Shown here piece after piece: positions 32,928-40,730 of a stretch of DNA of 40,730 nt. The notes under the pieces are model-generated. The model saw only the letters and a program-made list of their open reading frames with translations. It was not told the DNA's origin and made no database searches. The position numbers and the translations under genes are program-made. Each line of letters starts with the position of its first letter. Position 1 is the stretch's first letter. The DNA comes from Clostridia bacterium (GTDB taxonomy: Bacteria > Bacillota > Clostridia > Oscillospirales > SIG627), in assembly GCA_017467865.1 (NCBI GenBank), contig JAFUKG010000033.1:1-40730 (forward strand), read 5' to 3'.

Positions 32928-35306
32928 ATGGATAGAAAGAAATTTCCAATGGAAGAGGAAAAAAAGAAACTCCCTCCTTTCATTCGAGAAAAGTTTGCCG
33001 AAAAAGGCATACTTGACTCAGACGTAAGACTCTATTATAAATCCGACGTGGGAATAGAGATGGAATTTTGCGATGCTTGGGTGGTTGTAACCGACACCGA
33101 GCTTGCAGTTCTTGAGGTGCTTGGCGGAATTTTTCCCCGAAAAACTTACAATATCTTTGATATGAGAAAGACTCACGTAGATATTGTCGAACGTAATTTC
33201 AGAGTCTATTCATTGGAAGAGTATGAAAACTTCCATGCAGAAGAGCTTTTGTCGGGAGGCAGAGTAGTCGCAACTGAAAAAGCTACGGGACTTGACACAC
33301 TGGTATTCTATTTTTCAAACACCGTAAAGGACGGCGCATATACTATATGCCGTGGCGTCGGCGATAAAGAGGTTACTCAGGATGACGTGATGGGCATGAA
33401 GGAGAATCCCCACGGTGATATGTCCCCGCCGCGCAGAGGGCCCGGAGGACCGCCTCCCGGAGGACCTGGCGGACCACCTCCCGGCGGTGCAGGAAAAACG
33501 GGCTTTTTCAAGGGGCTTAAAAGCGGAGAAACCAAGAGACTCTTATCTAAGCTTTTACCCTTCTTTATGAAATACAAGTGGTATTCCATACTCGTGCTTG
33601 TAATGGTAGTGCTGTCATCACTTCTCGGACTTCTTTCTCCCTACGTCAGCGGTGCCTTCTTCATCGACGAGGTGCTTAATCTCGGCGGTTCCTTCTATGG
33701 ACAGATTTTCAAGGCGATAGTTATTATTGCAGGAACGAAGCTCCTTTCTACTGTCTTTATGATGGTTCATTCTATCGTTACCGCAAAAATCTCGGCAAAC
33801 GTTACCTACGACCTGAAAAAGACAATATTCGAGTCTATCCAAAGGCTGTCGCTGTCCTTCTTCTCATCGAGACAGACGGGTGGACTTATGACACAGATAA
33901 ATCAGGACTCCCGTTCCCTTTATTGGTTCTTTGTGGACGGACTTCCTTATTTCGTAACTAATATAGTTCAGTTTGTGGCTATCGTCATATTGCTGTTTAC
34001 TATGAATTGGCAGGTTTCCCTTGTTGTAATGCTTCCCATTCCCATCTACGTGGCAGTAAGACGCTCTCTTTACAGACTGAGCCGAAAGATACACGCTCGT
34101 AATTATTCTCGTTCAAGAATTTTCAACTCTTTCGTTGCCGATATTCTTACGGGAAACAGAGTAGTAAAGGCGTTTTCTCACGAGGAGCTTGAACAGAAAA
34201 AATTCAACGTGCGAAGCTACGCCGTATCTGATGCCAACTACGACGGAACAGTTAAAACTAACTGGTTTATTTATCCCATAACCCTCATTCTTGAGCTTGG
34301 CACCTACGCCGCATGGGCTTTCGGAGGATATATGGTAGCAAGGGGAAATATCAGCGGTAACGAAATATTTACCTACGGTACTCTTGTAACCTATATTTCA
34401 ATGCTTTCCATGGCATATGCACCCCTCGATTTCTTTAACCGCTTCGGTCAACAGCTTTCCGAGTGTATGAACGCTGCTCACCGTCTCTTTGAAATAATGG
34501 ATACTATTCCCGACGTTCAGGACAAAGAGGGCGCAGTTGCCCCCGAGAGCTTCGACGGCTCGGTTGAATTCAAAAACGTCTCCTTTGAATATCTTAAAAA
34601 CCGCAGAGTTATAGATAACGTTAGCTTCAAGGTAGAAGCAGGGGAGACCATAGGAATTGTGGGTCATACGGGTGCCGGTAAGTCCACTATCGTAAATCTT
34701 ATCATGAGACTTTACGACGTAACCGACGGCGAGGTGCTTATCGACGGCAAGAACGTTAAAGACCTACCCATGAGCTTTATCAGAGACAATATTTCCATCG
34801 TCTCTCAGGAGACCTATCTTTTCAGAGGCTCTATTACAGACAATATCAAATACGCCGTTCCCGATGCCACCGACGAAGAGGTGGTTGAAGCGGCAAAGGC
34901 GGCAGGCGCCCACGATTTTATTATAAAGTACCCCGACGGCTACAATACTCAGATAGGCTTTGGAAACAAGGGACTTTCGGGCGGTGAGCTTCAGCGTATA
35001 TCTATCGCCCGTGCAATTCTCAAAAACCCCAAAATACTCATTCTTGACGAGGCTACTGCGGCAATGGATACTGCAACAGAGCTTAAGATACAAAAGGCTA
35101 TAACCAATATAACGCGAGGCAAAACAACCATAATTATAGCCCACCGCCTGTCTACTCTGAAGGACGCAAAGAGACTTATAGTTGTAGAGGACGGAAAAAT
35201 GACCGAAAGCGGTACTCACCGCGAGCTCATCGAAAAGAAGGGCGATTATTATAAGCTTTACAAGATGCAGCTTGACGCCCTTAAAGTTATAGGAGTGGAG
35301 GAATAA
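32928..35306 (+). CDS. ABC exporter (fused membrane and ATPase domains) with novel N-terminal domain and Gly/Pro linker
   Basis: The 792-residue half-transporter has four parts. Residues 1-160 form a soluble domain of unrecognised type. Residues 166-189 are a Gly/Pro linker (GGPPPGG repeats). About 215-510 is the six-helix type IV exporter membrane domain. About 545-780 is the ATPase, with Walker A GHTGAGKST (579-587), Q-loop SQETYLF, signature LSGGE (683-687), Walker B ILILDEAT (703-710) and switch H739. All catalytic residues are present; the D-loop reads AAMD rather than SALD. AAGAGG precedes the ATG. It starts an operon, 2 bases before a DUF1854 gene and followed by a second exporter half, which suggests a heterodimer. 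The substrate is unknown. Confidence 0.9.
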   Translation: MDRKKFPMEEEKKKLPPFIREKFAEKGILDSDVRLYYKSDVGIEMEFCDAWVVVTDTELAVLEVLGGIFPRKTYNIFDMRKTHVDIVERNFRVYSLEEYENFHAEELLSGGRVVATEKATGLDTLVFYFSNTVKDGAYTICRGVGDKEVTQDDVMGMKENPHGDMSPPRRGPGGPPPGGPGGPPPGGAGKTGFFKGLKSGETKRLLSKLLPFFMKYKWYSILVLVMVVLSSLLGLLSPYVSGAFFIDEVLNLGGSFYGQIFKAIVIIAGTKLLSTVFMMVHSIVTAKISANVTYDLKKTIFESIQRLSLSFFSSRQTGGLMTQINQDSRSLYWFFVDGLPYFVTNIVQFVAIVILLFTMNWQVSLVVMLPIPIYVAVRRSLYRLSRKIHARNYSRSRIFNSFVADILTGNRVVKAFSHEELEQKKFNVRSYAVSDANYDGTVKTNWFIYPITLILELGTYAAWAFGGYMVARGNISGNEIFTYGTLVTYISMLSMAYAPLDFFNRFGQQLSECMNAAHRLFEIMDTIPDVQDKEGAVAPESFDGSVEFKNVSFEYLKNRRVIDNVSFKVEAGETIGIVGHTGAGKSTIVNLIMRLYDVTDGEVLIDGKNVKDLPMSFIRDNISIVSQETYLFRGSITDNIKYAVPDATDEEVVEAAKAAGAHDFIIKYPDGYNTQIGFGNKGLSGGELQRISIARAILKNPKILILDEATAAMDTATELKIQKAITNITRGKTTIIIAHRLSTLKDAKRLIVVEDGKMTESGTHRELIEKKGDYYKLYKMQLDALKVIGVEE

Positions 35307-35308
35307 TT

Positions 35309-35833
35309 ATGGAAACAAAAGAACTTACCGCCATACAGCAAATTGCTGAAATTAATTATATCACCCCAGAAAATTCAAGCTTTAAGCTTACGAAGAACGG
35401 CTTCGTTGTGGCTAAGATAGGAAATGCCGAGGACTTCAGCCGTGTGTTCCTCAGCCGTGCCTTTCCTCACGATTTACCCGACGAGTTTATCTCTGTAAGC
35501 GACTCTGAGCAAAATGAACTCGGCATTATCCGCAGCGTTGGAGACTTTGACGATGAGAGTGCAAAAATCATAAAAGCCGAGCTTGAAAGAAAATATTTCA
35601 GCGCAAAAATTCTTAAAATAGTAAACGTTGAAGAAAAATTCGGAAACTCCACCTGGACAGTTGAAACCCCCCAGGGAATGAGAGTAATGTCGCTTAAAGA
35701 CACCTTTAAGAGCATTATACGAATAGGTGAAGACCGAGCAGTCGTAATCGACGAAGACGCCAACCGATATGAAATAGAAAGCCTGTCAAAGCTTGACAAG
35801 GCAAGCTTCAGAAGGATTGAGTTGTACTTATGA
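35309..35833 (+). CDS. DUF1854-family protein
   Basis: The 174-residue soluble protein has no signal peptide or membrane helix. Conserved-looking features are NELGIIRSVGDFDDESAKIIKAELER in the middle (a helix of the DUF1854 type), the KILKIVNVEEKFGNSTWTVETPQG strand pair, and a C-terminal VVIDEDANRYEIESLSKLD. The pattern and the ABC-transporter neighbours match DUF1854, known from ABC operons and in some proteobacteria annotated as cyanophycin-associated; no cyanophycin gene is present here. It begins 2 bases after the first ABC gene and overlaps the second by 4 bases (ATGA), so a stoichiometric partner of the transporter is likely. The molecular role is unknown. Confidence 0.78.
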   Translation: METKELTAIQQIAEINYITPENSSFKLTKNGFVVAKIGNAEDFSRVFLSRAFPHDLPDEFISVSDSEQNELGIIRSVGDFDDESAKIIKAELERKYFSAKILKIVNVEEKFGNSTWTVETPQGMRVMSLKDTFKSIIRIGEDRAVVIDEDANRYEIESLSKLDKASFRRIELYL

Positions 35834-38115
35834 GTAAAACGGATAATCTCAGAAATAATATTCGTGAAAGCCGAAATAAACGAAGAGCACGTCTTTTTGA
35901 CGCCTTGAAAGAAAGAATTGGCGAAAACGAAATTCTTTTCAAATTCAATTATAACCTTGACTCAGAAAACCGCACGAGGCTGGGTGTCCTTGCGGTAACA
36001 AAGGAATATATCTTCTCTTGCCACGAAGCCGAGGACAACGAAGAAAAATCCCCCGCAGTACTGACGGCTTATAAAATAAAGGATTATAAGTCCTTTGTGG
36101 CAAGACGAAACGTGGGCAGTGTAAGCCTTGAGGGAATAGGCGAGGACGAGAACGACTCGGTAGAGCTCTGCCGCTCGGATATGTCTCTTGCAAATCTCAT
36201 AATCGACGCATCACGCTCACTTAATTCAATGCTTGATAACTTGGACGATCCCGATTTTAAAGTTACCTTCTCACCCGATACCCGTGTGTGTCCTAAATGC
36301 CATCGACCCTTCAAAAAGGGAATGACGGTTTGTTATTACTGTGCCGATACGGGTTCTATGTTCAAAAGACTTTTGAAAATGGTCAAGAAAGAAATTCCCA
36401 TGCTTCTTGTTGCATTTTCGTTCTTTGGACTTCTCAGCTTTGTTAAGGTCATAAATCCCGTACTCCAGAAAAAAATGGTAGACGAGTACATAACCATAAC
36501 AGAGCCTAAGGATAACCTGCTTTTAGGACTTGTAGTAATATCGTTTTCTATCTTTTTATTGCAGGCTTTTTATAAGGTAATAGAAATAGTGAGAACCAAT
36601 ATGCTCACAAGGGTCAGCACAAGCTTTATGAAAAAACTGCGTTCAGAGGTTTTTGAAAAAATTCAGCTTATGTCCGTCTCTTCAATTTCAAAAAGAACGG
36701 CGGGCGAGCTTATCCACCGAGTTACCAGCGACACTTCGGGAATTGCAAACTTCTTCGTTACCTATCTTCCGCAGTTCGTGGAAAACGCACTCATTATTGT
36801 AATTCTTGGCGTAGCAATGTTTTTCTACGATTGGAAGCTTGCACTTCTTATTATGGTTCCCGCCCCGATTATTATGATGGTAGTAAGAAAGGTGTGGCGC
36901 TTTACTCACCGCCTCTACCACCGTCAGTGGTATATGGAGTCCGACTCCAACACAGTTCTCCACGATGTTTTTCAGGGCATCCGCGTAGTCAAGGTTTTCG
37001 GCATGGAGAAAAAGGAGATAAAACGCTACGATAAGGCTATAAAAAAGGTAGCGGAAATTTCCGAAAAGAACGAAATCACTTGGGCTCTTATCGTTCCCTA
37101 TATGAACTATCTTATAGGTATAGGTAACTATATCGTTCTCGCATACGTTGGAAACAAAATTCTCGGTAACACCATGACCCTCGGTGATATGTCCATGTTT
37201 ACCTTCTTTACGGGTCAGATATATTATGCCTTCGATTGGCTTTCCCGCCTTCCCCGTCATATTATTTCAGTCCTTACCTCAACCCGAAAGGTTTTTGAGA
37301 TTATGGATGAGGAAATCGACGTAAAGGACAGCGAAGAAGCTATGGAACACGACATCGAAGGAAACGTTGAATTCAAAGACGTATCCTTTGGCTACGATGA
37401 AGCCGAAGACGTGCTCAAAAAGATTTCTTTCTCTGTAAAGAAAGGAGAAATGATAGGAATAGTGGGACGCTCGGGCGTTGGAAAGAGCACACTTATCAAT
37501 CTTGTCATGCGCCTTTACGACGTGCGGGACGGACAGATTTTGGTGGACGGAATTGACGTTAAGAGCCTTTCTCAGCACTCTCTCCGTTCGCAGATAGGCG
37601 TTGTTTTGCAGGAAACCTTCTTGTTCTCGGGTACTATCTACGATAACCTATCCTACGCCGACCCCGAAGCCACCCGTGAAGAGATAATCAAAGCGGCAAA
37701 AATGGCAGGTGCTCATAAATTTATTATGAAGCTCCCCGACGGCTATAATACTAAGGTAGGGGAGAGGGGACATACCCTTTCGGGCGGCGAAAGACAGCGT
37801 ATAGCTATTGCCCGTGCAATACTCCGTGACCCCAAAATTCTTATCCTCGACGAGGCAACGTCAGCTCTTGATACCGAGACGGAACGCCTCATCCAGGACT
37901 CAATCGCATCACTCATTAAGGATAGAACTACCTTTGCCATAGCCCACAGACTCTCAACTCTTCGTAACGCTACCCGCCTTATCGTGCTCGACAAAGGTAA
38001 GATTGCCGAAACGGGCACCCACGAGGAGCTTATGAAGAAAGAAGGCATATATCATTCCCTTGTTCTCGCTCAGCGTAAAATGTCCTCAATGTCATCATCA
38101 GAAAATGGCGAATAA
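35830..38115 (+). CDS. ABC exporter with N-terminal domain and zinc ribbon, partner of the upstream exporter
   Basis: The 761-residue half-transporter begins with a basic segment (NIRESRNKRRARLFDALKER), then a soluble domain (about 30-150). A four-cysteine zinc-ribbon candidate follows (C154, C157, C168, C171; CPKCHRP and VCYYC). The exporter membrane domain spans about 185-490. The ATPase has Walker A GRSGVGKST (546-554), signature LSGGE (650-654), Walker B ILILDEATSALD (669-680) and switch H706, all canonical. Translation is coupled to the DUF1854 gene by an ATGA overlap. Its N-terminal domain differs from that of the first ABC subunit, which argues for a specialised heterodimer rather than recent duplication. 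Confidence 0.9.
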   Translation: MSKTDNLRNNIRESRNKRRARLFDALKERIGENEILFKFNYNLDSENRTRLGVLAVTKEYIFSCHEAEDNEEKSPAVLTAYKIKDYKSFVARRNVGSVSLEGIGEDENDSVELCRSDMSLANLIIDASRSLNSMLDNLDDPDFKVTFSPDTRVCPKCHRPFKKGMTVCYYCADTGSMFKRLLKMVKKEIPMLLVAFSFFGLLSFVKVINPVLQKKMVDEYITITEPKDNLLLGLVVISFSIFLLQAFYKVIEIVRTNMLTRVSTSFMKKLRSEVFEKIQLMSVSSISKRTAGELIHRVTSDTSGIANFFVTYLPQFVENALIIVILGVAMFFYDWKLALLIMVPAPIIMMVVRKVWRFTHRLYHRQWYMESDSNTVLHDVFQGIRVVKVFGMEKKEIKRYDKAIKKVAEISEKNEITWALIVPYMNYLIGIGNYIVLAYVGNKILGNTMTLGDMSMFTFFTGQIYYAFDWLSRLPRHIISVLTSTRKVFEIMDEEIDVKDSEEAMEHDIEGNVEFKDVSFGYDEAEDVLKKISFSVKKGEMIGIVGRSGVGKSTLINLVMRLYDVRDGQILVDGIDVKSLSQHSLRSQIGVVLQETFLFSGTIYDNLSYADPEATREEIIKAAKMAGAHKFIMKLPDGYNTKVGERGHTLSGGERQRIAIARAILRDPKILILDEATSALDTETERLIQDSIASLIKDRTTFAIAHRLSTLRNATRLIVLDKGKIAETGTHEELMKKEGIYHSLVLAQRKMSSMSSSENGE

Positions 38116-38150
38116 AGAGTACATTACTAACAAAAAAAGTTACAAAAATA

Positions 38151-38190
38151 CCCCGATTTTGTTAATTTTACACAAAATCGGGGCTTTAAT
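38151..38190 (+). terminator. Terminator of the ABC operon
   Basis: CCCCGATTTTGT (38151-38162) pairs with ACAAAATCGGGG (38172-38183) across a 9-base loop, followed by the modest U-rich tract CTTTAATTTC. Confidence 0.75.
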
Positions 38191-38227
38191 TTCGTCACAG
38201 GAAGGACAACTAATGTAAAAAATAGTA

Positions 38228-38256
38228 TTGAATGAAAGCGCTTTCTGATATATAAT
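38228..38256 (+). promoter_or_regulatory. Promoter of the EF-G paralog gene
   Basis: TTGAAT at 38228-38233, 17-bp spacer, perfect TATAAT at 38251-38256. The spacer is largely filled by the cre-like palindrome at 38233-38246. Confidence 0.85.
38233..38246 (+). promoter_or_regulatory. Catabolite-responsive element (cre), CcpA operator candidate
   Basis: TGAAAGCGCTTTCT fits every position of the Gram-positive cre consensus TGWAARCGYTWNCW and contains the perfect 12-bp palindrome GAAAGCGCTTTC. It lies between -35 and -10, where CcpA or another LacI-family protein would block RNA polymerase. Binding is inferred. Confidence 0.7.
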
Positions 38257-38293
38257 AAATATAACCCGAATACTAATCAGGAGGTAAATACAA

Positions 38294-40357
38294 ATGGCGA
38301 ATATCTTATCAAGACAAATCAGAAACGTATGTCTTTTGGGACACGGTGGAAGCGGAAAGACTTCTTTGGTAGAAGCAATGCTTTATTACGCGAAAGAAAC
38401 CGACAGACTCGGAAAGACCACCGAAGGAAATACAGTGTGCGATTTTGACCCCGAGGAAATCAAACGTGAAATGTCAATTTCAGCATCCATTGCACCCATA
38501 TTCTATGATAACAAAAAAATTAATTTTATAGATACACCCGGCTATCTTGATTTCAGCGCTGAAATCGAGCAGGCACTTCGTATTGTAAGAAATGCCGTTA
38601 TAGTTATCGACGCTAAAGCGGGCGTAGAGGTAGGTGCAGAGCTTGCATGGCAGAAGGCTACCGACGCAGGCGTTGCTAAGGCTTTCTTTATTAACCGTAT
38701 GGATGAGGATAATATCAACTTTACCGCTATCCTTAATACGCTCAAAGACCTTTTCGGCAACGCAATCTGTCCTCTTTACGTTCCCTTGTTTGAAAATCAC
38801 AAAACCGTGGGCTACGTTGATATTATTGCGGTAAAGGCGTATAAGTATACAAACGGCGTTGCCGAGGAAATTCCAGTTCCCGACCCCAATGCGGATTGGA
38901 TTTTAGAGTACAGAGCTATGCTCTTTGAAGCTCTTGCACAGACAAGTGATGACCTTATGCTTAAGTACTTTGATGACGTTCCCTTTACCGACGACGAAAT
39001 TACAGACGCCCTTCAGGCAGGTCTTAAGATGGGAAGCATCGTGCCGGTATTTTCAGGCTCGGCTGCCACTCTTGACGGTATTGATTATTTCCTTCATAAG
39101 GTGTCTAAATCCTTTACCAGCCCCGTTTCGAGAACTCATGAAATAAGCGACGACGGAGAAGATATCGCCATTGACCCCGAAGGCGAGACAGCACTCTTTA
39201 TTTTCAAAACCGTTGCCGACCCCTTCGTTGGTAAGATGTCCTTCTTTAAGGTTATGAACGGCTCTCTTAAAAAGGATCAGGTGCTCAAAAACTCACGTAA
39301 CGGTCAGGAAGAAAAGATTGCCCGCATTTACTGTGCAAAGGGCAAGAAGCAGACCGAGGTTGAAGAAATGGTTTGCGGAGATATAGGTCTTACAACCAAG
39401 CTTGTGTTTGCTAATACCAACGATACGTTGTCCCTGTCCGGAGACGTTACTTATCATAAGATAACATTCCCCAAGCCCTATTATTCTATGGCAATAGAGC
39501 CTCTTGCTAAAGGCGACGAGGACAAGATTTCGCAGGGTATTTCCAAGCTCCTTGAGGAAGACCTGAGCCTTAACTACGTTAATAACGCCGAAACTAAACA
39601 GATGATTATCTCAGGTCTTGGCGATATGCACCTCGACGTGCTTTCTTCAAAGCTTAAGACACGTTTTGGTACTTCTGTTAAGCTCTCTGAAGAAAAGGTT
39701 GCATACAGAGAAACTATAAAGAAGAGTGTTCAGGCAGAAGGAAAGCATAAGAAACAGTCGGGTGGTCACGGTCAGTATGGACACGTTAAGATTGAATTCG
39801 GTCCCGGCGAAGAGGAAGGACTTACCTTTACTGAAACAATATTCGGCGGCTCAGTTCCCAAGAACTTCCACCCCGCAGTTGAAAAAGGACTCCTTGAAGC
39901 TATGGAAAAGGGCGTTTTGGCAGGCTTCCCCGTAGTTAACCTTAAGGCTAATCTCTACGATGGCTCCTACCACGACGTTGACTCATCTGAAATGGCATTC
40001 AAGCTTGCAGCCCACCTTGCATATAAGGAAGGACTCAAAAACGCTAACCCCGTTATCCTTGAACCCCTCGGAAAGCTTATTGTTGAAGTACCCGACTCCC
40101 TCATGGGCGACGTTATCGGCGACCTTACAAAGAGAAGAGGAAAAGTACTTGGCACAGACCAGTCCGAGACAAAGAAGGGTACAAGCATCATAGAAGCGGA
40201 AGTACCCAAGTCCGAAATGTCGAGCTACTCTATTCAGCTTCGTGCTATCACACAGGGCAGAGCAACCTTTACCTATGAAGTTCAGCGCTACGGCGAAGTG
40301 CCAAGCAATATCGCACAAAAGATTATCGAAGAACATAAAGCCGACGTTGCAGAATAA
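38294..40357 (+). CDS. Elongation factor G paralog (EF-G2-type translational GTPase)
   Basis: The 687-residue protein has the five-domain EF-G layout: G1 GHGGSGKTS (16-24), a CDFDPEEIKREMSIS switch I-like segment (49-63), G3 DTPGYLDF (80-87), G4 NRMD (134-137), then domain II, domain III (about 400-470) and domain IV with SGGHGQYGHVKIEF and KGLLEAMEKGVLAGFPV. The housekeeping factor has GHxDxGKTT and NKMD, so G1 and G4 are both altered, as in known EF-G paralogs. In Bacteroides a second EF-G is induced on carbon starvation. Here a perfect cre site in the promoter suggests catabolite control. It is monocistronic, with AGGAGG before the ATG. It is unlikely to be the only EF-G, since the str operon genes are absent. 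Confidence 0.9.
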   Translation: MANILSRQIRNVCLLGHGGSGKTSLVEAMLYYAKETDRLGKTTEGNTVCDFDPEEIKREMSISASIAPIFYDNKKINFIDTPGYLDFSAEIEQALRIVRNAVIVIDAKAGVEVGAELAWQKATDAGVAKAFFINRMDEDNINFTAILNTLKDLFGNAICPLYVPLFENHKTVGYVDIIAVKAYKYTNGVAEEIPVPDPNADWILEYRAMLFEALAQTSDDLMLKYFDDVPFTDDEITDALQAGLKMGSIVPVFSGSAATLDGIDYFLHKVSKSFTSPVSRTHEISDDGEDIAIDPEGETALFIFKTVADPFVGKMSFFKVMNGSLKKDQVLKNSRNGQEEKIARIYCAKGKKQTEVEEMVCGDIGLTTKLVFANTNDTLSLSGDVTYHKITFPKPYYSMAIEPLAKGDEDKISQGISKLLEEDLSLNYVNNAETKQMIISGLGDMHLDVLSSKLKTRFGTSVKLSEEKVAYRETIKKSVQAEGKHKKQSGGHGQYGHVKIEFGPGEEEGLTFTETIFGGSVPKNFHPAVEKGLLEAMEKGVLAGFPVVNLKANLYDGSYHDVDSSEMAFKLAAHLAYKEGLKNANPVILEPLGKLIVEVPDSLMGDVIGDLTKRRGKVLGTDQSETKKGTSIIEAEVPKSEMSSYSIQLRAITQGRATFTYEVQRYGEVPSNIAQKIIEEHKADVAE

Positions 40358-40398
40358 AACAGAAAAAAGCCTCCTTGCGAGGCTTTTTTCTGTTTTAT
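40356..40398 (+). terminator. Terminator of the EF-G paralog gene
   Basis: An 18-bp perfect stem, left arm 40356-40373 with core AAAAAAGCCTC and right arm 40379-40396 with core GAGGCTTTTTT, and a CTTGC loop. The arms contain their own A6/T6 runs, and the stem starts within the stop codon. Confidence 0.9.
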
Positions 40399-40436
40399 TC
40401 TAATTAGAAATGAGGAATGAGAAATTAGAGATTAAT

Positions 40437-40730
40437 GAAGATTTCCCGACGGGAAATCAACCATAATTTTCACGAAGTGAAACATCATTTGCCGTCAGGC
40501 AACATCATTGCGAAGCACATCGTTTGCCCTTAGGCAATCTCGTTTTGCGTCAGCAAACAATCTTTCGCCAGCGCTTCCAAGGCTCCCCTGTGTAAGGGGA
40601 GCTGTCACGTAGTGACTGAGGGGTTGAAACATAATATAAAGAAGATTTGCTCAAGCAAATCAACCACAATTTTCACGAAGTGAAACATCATTTGCCGTCA
40701 GGCAACATCATTGCGAAGCACATCGTTTGC
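40437..40730. repeat. Mosaic of tandem mini-hairpins with a 74-bp direct repeat (continues past window)
   Basis: No gene is present. At least nine short stem-loops follow each other: 40440-40458, 40468-40482, 40489-40502, 40524-40537, 40544-40557, 40582-40602, 40604-40616, 40644-40661, 40671-40685 and 40692-40705. Many have GAA or GTCA loops, for example TTTCAC-GAA-GTGAAA and TTGCC-GTCA-GGCAA. Bases 40454-40527 recur at 40657-40730 with a single difference, and the second copy runs off the window. The hairpins just before the two copies (GATTTCCC-GAC-GGGAAATC and GATTTGC-TCAA-GCAAATC) differ in sequence but keep pairing. It looks like a non-coding REP/MITE-type element. Confidence 0.8.

Noticed and set aside
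35309..35833. Cyanophycin-metabolism function for the DUF1854 operon
   Set aside because: That label belongs to proteobacterial loci with cyanophycin synthetase or cyanophycinase genes; none is present here, so only the domain name is retained.
40437..40730. CRISPR array
   Set aside because: The repeated block is 74 bp with only two copies in view, repeats and gaps are irregular, and each unit is a chain of small hairpins; no cas genes are nearby.

Overview
The window reads as a chromosomal segment of a low-to-mid GC Gram-positive anaerobe of class Clostridia, probably an Oscillospiraceae/Ruminococcaceae-like gut lineage (inference). The evidence is strong purine-rich ribosome binding sites, sigma-A type promoters almost all with 17-bp spacers, a PASTA-domain PBP and DivIB-type FtsQ in a division/cell-wall (dcw) cluster, a CcpA-type cre site, and a mosaic of tiny hairpins at the right end of a kind I associate with clostridial genomes. 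No tRNA, rRNA, CRISPR, transposase or phage gene was seen.

Layout. 1-660: 3' end of rplM and complete rpsI, closed by a terminator. 660-2710: an AT-rich insert-like pair, a LysR regulator divergent from an EamA/DMT exporter. 2716-7073: sugar-phosphate genes, namely a SorE-like zinc dehydrogenase and class II aldolase divergent from a SorC-family regulator, a 53-residue membrane microprotein, and a second class II aldolase. 7269-10066: an AlaA-type aminotransferase and NADP-type glutamate dehydrogenase, each with its own promoter. 10284-11311: rsmD-coaD. 11443-24030: the dcw cluster mraZ-rsmH-ftsL-PBP-murE-murF-mraY-ftsW-murG-ftsQ-ftsZ, without murD, ftsA, murB or murC. 24164-25657: rpmB and a D-Ala-D-Ala carboxypeptidase. 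25722-30994: PfkB kinase, RluA-type pseudouridine synthase coupled to an M20 amidohydrolase, and an AraC regulator divergent from a Gfo/Idh/MocA oxidoreductase. 31107-32747: gpmI. 32928-38115: a tightly coupled ABC exporter - DUF1854 - ABC exporter operon. 38294-40357: an EF-G paralog with a cre site inside its promoter. 40437-40730: hairpin repeat mosaic.

How it fits together. The dcw block supplies lipid II synthesis (MurE, MurF, MraY, MurG), polymerisation and crosslinking (FtsW, PBP) and the division scaffold (FtsL, FtsQ, FtsZ); MraZ probably autoregulates it through three TGG repeats at exact 10-bp spacing. An intrinsic terminator between ftsL and the PBP gene probably attenuates the rest, and ftsZ has its own promoter. 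The flanking genes are carbon and nitrogen modules under local regulators.

The most promising less-described items are the ABC-DUF1854-ABC operon, whose two ABC subunits carry different extra N-terminal domains (a Gly/Pro linker in one, a four-cysteine zinc ribbon in the other); the EF-G paralog under apparent catabolite control; a promoter motif shared by the rluA/M20 and Gfo/Idh operons; the terminator inside the dcw cluster; and the terminal hairpin mosaic.
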